Part shown: one piece after another, positions 56,513-64,000 of the stretch | Layout of the letters: every line of letters begins with the position of its first letter | Position numbering within the stretch: the stretch's first letter is position 1 | Source of the DNA: Gambelia wislizenii | Taxonomy: Eukaryota; Chordata; Lepidosauria; Squamata; Crotaphytidae | Direction of reading: 5' to 3' | DNA: 64,000 nucleotides | Assembly (NCBI GenBank): GCA_030847615.1 | Contig: JAUMIR010000001.1 | Coordinates: 442,176,687-442,240,686 of the forward strand | Notes under the pieces: model-generated | Database searches by the model: none | What the model saw: the letters and a program-made list of their open reading frames with translations, nothing else | What the model was told of the DNA's origin: nothing | Position numbers and translations under genes: made by a program

Positions 56513-56607
56513 GAAAAATTGCTGGCTATGCAACAAGAGAGAGAAGCTGTTGTTAAGCAGTATAAAAATCTCGAAGAAGAGCTCCAGACCCTTCGTATTT
56601 ATTACAG
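56513..56607 (+). CDS. Internal coding exon of a coiled-coil protein (host gene)
   Basis: The only host coding exon I can support. The sequence TTTATAG precedes it (acceptor AG at 56511-56512), with a possible branch site CTTACCAAC 20-30 bases upstream, and CAG/GTAATG follows (donor GT at 56608). The 95-bp exon begins on a codon boundary and ends two bases into the next codon: 31 codons plus 2 bases. It reads EKLLA, MQQEREAVVKQYKNLEEEL, QTLRIYY: Leu/Glu/Gln-rich and heptad-like, a coiled coil. The frame meets TAG just before the acceptor and TAA just after the donor, so openness matches the exon exactly. Gene identity is not recognised. Flanking exons were not found, so it probably sits between large introns. 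Confidence 0.72.
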
Positions 56608-57049
56608 GTAATGTAATCTGTGTTCTTAAAAATATATTCGGTAGAAAAAATGTTTTTCGATTTCACTATTATTCCTGGAAGTTTAAAAAAATGTCTGGAA
56701 CAAGAATGAGGTACCAATGTCCTTGCTTTACATTTCAAATTATCACATCCATTTTTTAATCCTTTTTTATTCCTTGAGTGTATTACCTTACCCCAGTGGT
56801 TTATAACCTGTGGTCTTCAGACCCCCCCAGGGGCTACAATGTCTCCACAGAAGGGCTGCAAAGTCTTGAAGGTTGCTCAGACCAACTCCTCCCTGCAGCA
56901 GAGTGGCCATGTGACAGGAGCCGAGGCAAAGGCATGCTGGCTGCCTGGGCCTATGTGTTGCCTGTCATATGGCCACTCCGTTGTGGGGTGAAGATGGCTG
57001 AGCAGTTGAATGATAGCAGCGCTGATACCGGTCAGCCTTTGCACTTCTC

Positions 57050-57093
57050 TCCCTCTCCCTCTCCCTCCCTCCCTCCCTCCCTCCCTCCCTCCT
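57050..57093. repeat. (CCCT)n microsatellite
   Basis: Interrupted then pure CCCT/CTCC units. It underlies the S/P/L-rich part of the open frame at 56778-57227, which is not a gene. Confidence 0.95.
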
Positions 57094-57904
57094 TTCCAGG
57101 GGAAAGACAGGGCACTAAATCAAGGACCTGCAGCAATACTGGGGGGCGGGGCTCACCAACCTTTTCTTCCAAACTCTCTCTTCAGACACTGACACCACCA
57201 ACAAAAACCCTTTTAATATGCTTTTAATATACTGTTTGTCAATTAAGTTTCATTCTGAGCAAAGACCCTGTAGGGTTCACATTCTGGATTACTGTAACAA
57301 TAACGTTTTTTGTTTTGAACTCTGAAACTGCTGGTTACTGAGTTTGGAAATGCTGGTACATGACATTGGTGCCCCCCACCTGAAACTCTGGGGTGACTGA
57401 ATGCAGTTTGCAGGGGATCCGATGCACTGGGAGCTTCGTCCACAAGCAACTGTAAAGGTGGGCTTCTAGGATTGTGGCACTTTCTTGAGCACTGGTGTTT
57501 TGTTGGGATGCTTCTCCCCCCCCCATTTTTTCTTTGTTCCCTCCCCCTTTCTGATCTCTCCCTTATCCCGTGATAATCCTTCAGTGCAGAAATGTGTGTG
57601 TGAATGCTGTGCAAACACCAACACGTTGTTTCAGAAGGCATGCACACCCACGAAAGGGAAACAAGTCTGCCCTACATGTGAGGACAGTGTGTTGGTGAAG
57701 AAATGTCTGTATCTAATCTCTCCCTTTCAGTGTGGAAGAGGAAGTTACAAAGTTTAAGAACTTGAATATGGAGGTATAGGAGCAGTTGAGGTGGTGGTGG
57801 AGGAGAAGGAGAAGAAGGAGCCATGAGGGAGGTGTACTTGCCTCAGCCTAAGGCTGGAGATGCAGAGGGTTTTTGTGGTGGTGTCACTGTTTGAAGAGAG
57901 AGTT
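57094..57904. other. Unassigned DNA
   Basis: No exon or intact repeat recognised. A 134-codon minus-strand frame (57243-57647) and a 90-codon + frame (57485-57757) overlap each other and show no domain. G-rich GGAGGAGAAGGAGAAG runs occur near 57790. Confidence 0.3.
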
Positions 57905-58085
57905 TGTATCACTTCTCTAGGCATCTTCTAAGTCCTCCAGCGCAAGTTTGTGATCAGCTTCTGGCAGAAGCATACCATAAATGATGCTGGAGGATATAAA
58001 TGATGCCTAGAGAAACCATACTTTTTTTAGACGTGGGTAAGTGAATCCATAGCTACGGGTCCTGTGGATATGGGGATCGTACTGT
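57905..58085. mobile_element. Tigger-like relic, copy 2
   Basis: TCTCTAGGCATCTTCTAAGT, then GATGCCTAGAGAAACC, then GGGTCCTGTGGATATGGGGA and TCGTACTGTAC at the right end. The complement GTACAGTACGATCCCCATAT resembles pogo-type ends. Matches 20380-20560. Confidence 0.55.
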
Positions 58086-58334
58086 ACAACAGGTAAATGA
58101 TGGAAGACTTCTGTCAGAATGATCACATAGGACAGTGGGTCCCACCCCCTTTCATCAGCTCCCTGAAGACAGCTGTGAATCTTGCTTAATAACCTATTTT
58201 CTGGTTATTGATCAAATAACAATTAGTTAATCTAAGAATCAAAGCACATATATGATTATTGGTTTAATAAATGCCCTTCTAAATATAATGTCAGAGCATG
58301 GGCCATGGTCTGGCTTTTGAGAAGGGTCCCTTTA

Positions 58335-59078
58335 TCTGATATATGTTCCCCAAGACATTCTTGGAAACAAGCTTGTAAAATGTGGACTAGATAAGTTAAT
58401 TGTTAAATGGATTTGTAATTGGTTGACTGGCCGAACCCAAAGGGTGCTCAGCAGTGGCTCCTCTTCGTCTTGGAAAGATGTGACCAGTGGGGTGCCACAG
58501 GATTCTGTCCTGGGCCCAGTGCTATTCAACATCTTTATCAATGACTTGGATGAGGGAATTAGGGGCATACTTATCAAATTTGCAGATGACACCAAATTGG
58601 GAGGAGTAGCTAATAGACTAGAAATCTGGGCCAAAAGCTAACAAAACGAAATTCAATACGGAGAAATGTAAGGTACTGAACTTAGGGCGGAAAAACGAAA
58701 TGCATAGATATAGGATGGGAGAGGCCTGGTTGAATGAGACTACGTGCGAAAGGGATCTAGAAGTATAGTGTCTAGATCAAGGGTCACTCACAAAGTAATA
58801 GTGCCACTCTATTCTGCCTTGGTCAAGCCTCACCTAGAATACTGTGTCCAGTTCTGGGCACCACAATTCAAAAAGGATATTAACAAATTGGAGTGTGTCC
58901 AGAGGAGGGTGACTAAAATGGTCTGGAAACCATGACTTATGAGGAAAGACTTAGGGAGCTGTGTATGTTTAGCCTGGAAAAAAGACGGTTAAGGGGCGAT
59001 ATGATAGCCCTGTTTAAGTATTTGAAGGGGTGTCACATTGAGAATGGAGCAAGCTTGTTTTCTGCTGCTCCAGAGACT
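58335..59078 (+). mobile_element. CR1, outer + strand copy, left part
   Basis: Collinear with bases 30-890 of the window, with two internal deletions: one near 58615 (after GCTAATAGACTAGA) and one of about 110 bp near 58760 (GGGATCTAGAAGTATAG). RT motifs [19 protein letters not shown] and [10 protein letters not shown] remain readable, but the frame is broken. It stops at CCAGAGACT just before the palindrome. Its natural continuation is at 61213. Confidence 0.9.
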
Positions 59079-59080
59079 AG

Positions 59081-59411
59081 GGAGATTTTCAGACAGGCAA
59101 AAATCGCCCCTTGCCGCGCGAGCAGCCTCCCGAAACTGCTGCGCGGCAAGGGTCTTTTTCGGACGACGCTGTGCCTCTAGCGAAGCCGTCCGTGTCACTT
59201 CCGTGAAGCTTGGGACGGCTCCGCGTCATATTTCAATCACGGGCAGCCTCCGTGCTTGAAATATGACGCGGAGCCGTCCCAAGCTTCACGGAAGTGACAC
59301 GGACGGCTTCGCTAGAGGCACAGCGTCGTCCGAAAAAGACCCTTGCCGCGCAGCAGTTTCGGGAGGCTGCTCGCGCGGCAAGGGGCGATTTTTGCCTGTC
59401 TGAAAATCTCC
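59081..59411. mobile_element. Foldback MITE family C, perfect palindrome
   Basis: A 331-bp unit: a 156-bp left arm (59081-59236), a 19-bp loop (59237-59255) and a 156-bp right arm (59256-59411). I compared the arms base by base and found no mismatch. Terminus GGAGATTTTCAGACAGGC. It is G+C-rich with many CpGs, including CTTGCCGCGCGAGCAGCC. The loop CACGGGCAGCCTCCGTG and the CTGCTGCGCGGCA motif match the older copy at 29026-29352. No clear target duplication (left flank ACTAG, right flank TCAAA). Transcripts would fold into a 156-bp hairpin. Confidence 0.93.
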
Positions 59412-59429
59412 TCAAACATGAAACAATGA

Positions 59430-59733
59430 ATCATAGCAGCATAGAATTGTAGAGTTGGAAGAGACAACAAGGGCCATCGAATCCAATCGCTACGCAGGAA
59501 TCACGATCAAAGTATCCCTGACAGATGGCTATCCAGCCTCTGTTTAAAGACCTCCAAGGAAGGAGACCCCACCACGCTCCGAGGGAGTGTGTTCCACTGC
59601 CGAACAGCTCTTACTGTCAGAAAGTTCTTCCTAATGTTGCGGTGGAATCTCTGTTCCTGGAGCTTGCATCCATTGCTCTGTGTTCTAGTCTCTGGAGTAG
59701 CAGAAAACAAGCCTGCTCCATCCTCAATCTCTC
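59430..59733 (-). mobile_element. CR1, inner reverse copy, 3' segment
   Basis: The complement of a CR1 3' end (AGCATAGAATTGTAGAGTTG, then GAAGAGACAACAAGGGCC). The 67-codon minus frame at 59507-59710 reads [14 protein letters not shown] and [20 protein letters not shown]. It stops at ...GCCTGCTCCATCCTCAA, where the (GA)n LINE is inserted, and continues at 60572. Confidence 0.9.
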
Positions 59734-60571
59734 TCTCTCTCTGGCTTTTCTTTGCAAACGAAGATTCAGGAAGGACTCATCCCGCGCTTTCTGCAAGCGC
59801 TCTGATGACTAAAAATGCCAATCCAAGATAAACAAGTCCGGTTACAGAAAGCACAGCAGAAGATCTCCTTGGGTGATGTTTCTGGGTTGTGATTCTTTCT
59901 GCGTTGTTGTTTCTCAAAAAGACTTATTCGGCGTGAGTTCTCAAATAAGGCTGCAGCATTGTGGATAGTGTGTCTTCATGCCTCCCAATGTGAGGCCAGG
60001 GTGGACCATTGTTGGTGATCAATTTGGCCGAGCCTGAGATGTTGTTTCAGGGAGTCCTTGTATCGCTTTTTTGGAGAGCCCCTCTTATGCTGACCCGTGG
60101 CGAGTTCACCGTAGAGTACAATTTTGGGGAGGCGATGGTCCTCCATCCTAGAAACGTGGCCTGCCCAGCACAGCTGTGTTCTCAATATCATGGCCTCAAT
60201 GCTGGTGATCCCTGCTTGCTCAAGGACAGCAACATTCATCACATAGTCAGTCCAGTATATATTTAGGATTGTGCGTATACAGCGCTGATGAAAGCGTTCG
60301 AGGAGTCGTAAGTGGTGGCGATAGGTGCCCCATGTTTCAGACACATAAAGAAGAATAGACAGTACAATGGCTCTATACACACTGATTTTTGTGCTTCACC
60401 TCAGGTGTTTATTACTCCAGACTTTTTTGTAGAGTCTTCCAAATGCGCTATATGCCTTTGCTAATCTATGATCGATCTCCTCGTCAATCTTGGCATGTGA
60501 GATGATGCTTCCCAGGTAGGTGAACAGCTGAATGGACTTAATCACAGATTTGCCGACGGCAATGTGGGGAT
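59734..60571 (-). mobile_element. (GA)n-tailed APE LINE, copy 4, inserted in the reverse CR1
   Basis: The CT run (59728-59742) is the complement of its (GA)n tail. Minus-strand coding includes YRAIVLSILLYVSETWGTY, RLLERFHQRCIRTILNIYW, LRTQLCWAGHVSRMEDHRLP and GSPKKRYKDSLKQHLRLGQ (59976-60380), with the C-terminal CxxC...HQRAC region nearer the tail. The 5' truncation lies in ...FTYLGSIIS, joined to CR1 at about 60571. Target duplication is unclear. Confidence 0.88.
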
Positions 60572-61212
60572 GGTGACACACCTTCAAATACTTAAACAGG
60601 GCTATCATATCGCCCCTTAACTGTCTTTTTTCCAGGCTAAACATACCCAGCTCCCTGAGTCTTTCCTCATAAGGCATGGCTTCCAGACCTTTCACCATTT
60701 TAGTCGCCCTCCTCTGGACACGCTCCAATTTATCAATATCCTTTTTGAATCGTGGTGCCCAGAACTGGACATAGTATTCTAGGTGAGGCCTGACCAAGGC
60801 AGAATAGAGTGGCACTATTACTTCCCTTGATCTAAACACTATACTTCTATTGATGCAGCCCAAAATCGCATTGGCCTTTTTAGCTGCCACATCACACTGT
60901 TGACTCATGTTCAACTTGTGGTCTATTAGGACTCCTAGATCCCTTTCGCATGTAGTCTCATTCAGCCAGGTCTCCCCCATCCTGTATCTATGCATTTCGT
61001 TTTTCCGTCCTAAGTGCAGTACCTTACATTTCTCCGTATTGAATTTCATTTTGTTAGCTTTGGCCCAGCTCTCCAGTCTATCCAGGTCATTTTGAATTTT
61101 GATCCTGTCCTCTAGGATATTAGCTACTCCTACTAATTTGGTGTCATCTGCAAATTTGATAAGTATGCCCCTAATTCTGTCATCCAAGTCATTGATAAAG
61201 ATGTTGAATAGC
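60572..61212 (-). mobile_element. CR1, inner reverse copy, 5' segment
   Basis: On the minus strand it encodes [51 protein letters not shown] and [19 protein letters not shown]. It ends ...FKYLKVCH, where the LINE joins. The 300-codon minus frame at 60396-61298 that includes this segment is a chance fusion of outer CR1 antisense, CR1 RT and the LINE, and is not a gene. Confidence 0.9.
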
Positions 61213-61458
61213 AATGGATGCAAGCTCCAGGAACAGAGATTCCACTTCAACATTAGGAGGAGCTTTCTGACAGTAAGAGCTGTTCGGCAGTGGAACACAC
61301 TCCCTCGGAGCGTGGTAGCGTCTCTTTCCTTGGAGGTCTTTAAACAGAGGCTGGATGGCCATCTGTCAGGGATGCTTTTTTCGTGGCAGGGGGTTGGACT
61401 GAATGGCCCAAGTGGTCTCTTCCATCTCTACAATTCTATGATTCTGTGATTCTATGTT
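61213..61458 (+). mobile_element. CR1, outer + strand copy, 3' end
   Basis: Starts ATGGATGCAAGCTCCAGGAA and ends in ATTCTATGATTCTGTGATTC octamers. It picks up the CR1 consensus about 14 bases after the point where the left part stops at 59078, so 58335-59078 plus 61213-61458 are probably one copy split by everything between. Confidence 0.88.
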
Positions 61459-62413
61459 CAGGAGGAAAGTTGGTAAACTGTGCCCTGCACTGTGTTGTGA
61501 AAATCTTAGGCCCTAAACCAGGGCCATATTAGTTTTCAGTAATCTGCCCATGGTCAAAACAGACTTGTTATCTGCTATTTGGGGCCAAGTACAGACATAC
61601 TCATTTGCTCCTCAGCCTTTCTATAGGATGTCTGAATGGAGCTCATAGACCTGTGAACAACAATTTGAAAATCTCTTCCTAAATGGTGATTTTATCCAGA
61701 TAGGAATGGCCTAACTCTTATTGGTAATTCCAGCTAGCGTAGACACATTGAAACAATTGTGGATTGGAGAGTAAACGTGTAAGTAAATCCAATTCATTCA
61801 GCTCCAGTTTGGACTAAATAGGATTTAAATTTGGTATTTTAAAAAGGTTCTTAAATATTATTTTTTAAAGCTATTTAATATAAAAAAGAGAAAAGTGAGG
61901 AAGGTGGAATATGAAAAGAAATATTTCTTGGTCCCCTGAGCCAAGAAAAAGTTGGCTACAAATGAAGACAGGCAAGTTCCTTTCTTTGTATTGTGACTCA
62001 GGAAAGGTTGCCATTCTTCCTGATTCCTGAAACAATATTTTGCATAACAGACGTTACAGTCTTGCCAGTTTATTCTAATTTTCTAACCACTGTATTCCCT
62101 AGGTGATGATTAATGCAAATCATAAAAAACTTGGAAGATGTGCAAAGGCTGTGTTAAAATAATCCATCCTCCTGCTAACAAAACAAAGAGTACACCAAAT
62201 TGCATCGTGAGAATGTTCCTGCCATTACAATATACAACTATATTACAGCTTTAATTTTTAAAAATGGCTTCATTTCCCTCAATAGCATTGAAAGTGATTA
62301 TTGTTAGACACTGGGCTCTTGATATGATACAGTCCAGATTTAATTGTATTTGAATATTTTGTGTTTCCATTACCTGATACTTAAACTCATCTGATCTCAT
62401 TTGTCCTTAATCA
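61459..62413. other. Unique AT-rich DNA
   Basis: No gene or repeat recognised. Confidence 0.4.
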
Positions 62414-62660
62414 TTTTGCTGGGCTACACTGCCTAAAGGCACTAGATCTTGTCTAATCCTGGAAGCTAAGCAGAACCAGCCCTCGTTAGCACTTGGATAG
62501 GAGATCACCCAATGAATACTAGGAGCTGTTGGCTGCATTTCAGAGGAAGGAATGGGCAAAACCACCTCTGAGTATTTCTTGCCTAAAGGAACCCTATGAA
62601 ATTCAAGGGGTCACCATAAGTCAACAGGTGACTTGAAGATGCACACTTACACACACCTAC
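62414..62660 (+). mobile_element. 5S-rRNA-derived SINE with BovB-like tail, full length
   Basis: The head is 5S-like: GATCTTGTCTAATCCTGG, then AAGCTAAGCAGAACC (5S A box), GTTAGCACTTGGATAGGAGA (C-box region), and GAATACTAGGAGCTGTTGGC (3' end of 5S). It is followed by the same body and tail as at 37005: TTTCAGAGGAAGGAATGGGC, GAACCCTATGAAATTCAAGG, CACCATAAGTCAACAGGTGA. The CA-rich simple tail ends near 62660. This matches the squamate 5S-Sauria type of SINE (family knowledge). Confidence 0.92.
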
Positions 62661-62982
62661 ATCATCCTTCCTGCCTAGGGTGCCTTCACCTGCAGCCCCC
62701 CACAATATTTCCAAATTCTCAGGTTCCCCTAAGGGGGCACAAAGGCCTAAAAAGGGAGAATGTGTTGTCACTCAATATTTATGACAACTGTACTATTTAA
62801 ACTACCTGTAATTATTGTATTCCTGTACCCTGTGGCCCTTTTGAGTTCAATTCCCAGTAACTGTCACTATTAAGATGTAATTTTCATCACCATGGCAGTA
62901 TGTTTTGCTTTTCTATTACATTTCCCATGCCTTTCTGCTGTTTGCTTGTATATACCGTATATATCTGCCCAGTGGGGCTGCA
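62661..62982. other. Unique DNA
   Basis: No gene or repeat recognised. Confidence 0.4.
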
Positions 62983-63106
62983 TGCCATGCTTCTGATGAA
63001 GTGGACTGCAGTCCATGGAAACTTAAGAGTCTTTAAGGTTTCACAAGATACTTTATTTTTTTTTTGCTGCTGTGGGCTAGCACAGCTATTCCCCTGGAAA
63101 TTTCAA
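62983..63106 (+). repeat. Dispersed repeat R2, second copy
   Basis: GCTTCTGATGAAGTGGACTG, CAGTCCATGGAAACTTAAGA, GTCTTTAAGGTTTCACAAGA, and GCTAGCACAGCTATTCCCCT. Uninterrupted, so it is a partial reference for the split copy at 53917-54247. Confidence 0.65.
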
Positions 63107-63500
63107 CAGGGAGGAGAACATGATAAAGTGCATTTCTGCACAGTTCCATTTTTCATATCCCAATCCATTGTCTTCCAGAGTATCACTACAGAGCATGGCC
63201 ATCATGTTTGCTGGGGTGGTAGATAGTAAAAATTATACACAAAGTTGAGGAAAGCTAGAAATGATCTGTCTGTCTAAGATTTGCCTGTTTCTTATCCTTT
63301 TTTACAATAGTAAATTCTTATGGGGGTTCAGTTAAATTTAAAACAAATTAGTGTGTCTTGAAGTTTTAATTCTGTGTTCATTTTCTAAAATAAAATCAGC
63401 AGCAGCATTGTAAATATATGCTATGTAGGTATGTATACTGTATATTGAGACTTTAAGTAAGTTTAGAGTAAGAAAGTGCCCATCATGATTGGCTGTAATT

Positions 63501-63528
63501 GTTTGTTTGTTTGTTTGTTTGTTTGTTT
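63501..63528. repeat. (GTTT)n microsatellite
   Basis: Seven GTTT units directly joined to the L2-like tail, as expected if it grew from the LINE's 3' tail. Confidence 0.95.
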
Positions 63529-63700
63529 ATATCCTGCCTTTCTCCCTATAGCGGGACCCAAGGCAGCTCACAACATTTAAAAGCAATACTAGCTTCTTTA
63601 AAAAGTACAATAAATAAGAATTAAAAGAGATTAAACCATTATATAATTAAAATTCCACACAAATAATAAAACATTTTTAAAATTCCATAAAATTAAAATA
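63529..63700 (-). mobile_element. L2-like LINE 3' tail
   Basis: TATATCCTGCCTTTCTCCCT, GGGACCCAAGGCAGCTCACA, then an A-rich stretch with AATAAAATTCC-type runs, the complement of the L2-like 3' UTR. The last 300 bases of the window after it show nothing recognisable. Confidence 0.65.
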
Positions 63701-64000
63701 AATCTTTGTGATGTCCAGCCAGGACTGTTTAAATCTCCCCTGCATTTTCCTTTGTTTTCTTTTCAAGGCCTTAGCATGTCTGAGTATAGGAATACTCCAT
63801 TGTATTAGACTTGTGGGAGGAGCTAAGAATTCCCCTGCATTTTTCTAGGTTTTGGTTTGTTCCTTCCCAGCAAGCTCTGTTTCACCTAGAAGCTTAGTTC
63901 TTTTGGACAGTCTTTGCTGTGAGCTTGCAGAAAGCAGTTCTGGTGGCAAACAGGCCCAGACAGCCGGGAAGGGCATTTCTTACAACATCAGCCAAATTAG

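Noticed and set aside
56778..57227. 149-codon frame rich in Ser/Pro/Leu
   Set aside because: Its distinctive part is the translation of the (CCCT)n microsatellite at 57050-57093. Its left end also contains a CAGTGGTT-type hAT-like motif, too weak to annotate.
59038..59415. Two mirror-image open frames of 60-73 codons sharing the same residues
   Set aside because: Both are the two arms of the perfect palindrome read on opposite strands; the identity is structural, not coding.

Overview
The window is nuclear DNA from a squamate reptile, probably a lizard. The evidence is its repeat content. It has 5S-rRNA-derived and tRNA-derived SINEs of the Sauria type with BovB-like tails, and several CR1 and L2 LINE copies. 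It also has an APE-type LINE with a C-terminal zinc-finger end and a (GA)n tail, pogo/Tigger-like MITEs, and many hAT-like palindromic relics. Species cannot be fixed from the sequence. There are no prokaryotic genes, operons or CRISPR arrays.

Layout. 0-3 kb: CR1 3' half, a MITE fragment, a tRNA-SINE and a dispersed repeat. 3-9 kb: mostly unique, AT-rich DNA with a hidden 0.8-kb element bounded by ~115-bp inverted repeats (7.5-8.3 kb). 9-13.2 kb: an old, nearly full-length CR1 (zinc-finger and esterase-like ORF1, endonuclease, RT) interrupted by a Tigger MITE and an opposite-strand CR1. 14-24 kb: SINEs, Tigger-like elements, an L2 with an intact RT C-terminal half, and three copies of a GGGG-ended MITE family counting the one at 1.4 kb. 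25.4-28.6 kb: two related GGGG/GGGC-ended transposons in inverted orientation, then a fourth GGGG MITE inserted in a dispersed repeat. 29-30.5 kb: two foldback MITEs and a Tigger MITE. 31-42.6 kb: an AT-rich block poor in transposons, a plausible intron or regulatory domain. 43-51.7 kb: L2 and the (GA)n-tailed LINE, one copy with an inverted 5' endonuclease segment. 53-58 kb: hAT-like relics and microsatellites surrounding the only convincing host coding sequence, a 95-bp coiled-coil exon at 56513-56607 on the + strand. 58.3-61.5 kb: a nested tower of two opposed CR1 copies, a (GA)n-tailed LINE, and a perfect 156-bp-arm palindrome. 61.5-64 kb: unique DNA, a full 5S-type SINE and an L2-like tail.

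The window is best read as intronic or intergenic DNA of a gene on the + strand, with one recognised exon. All other long open frames are retrotransposon coding remnants. I found no new multi-gene system. The most unusual items are the perfect foldback element and its diverged relative, the inverted transposon pair, the long-TIR element at 7.5-8.3 kb, the twin-priming-like LINE, and two insertions whose empty sites can be read from other copies in the same window.
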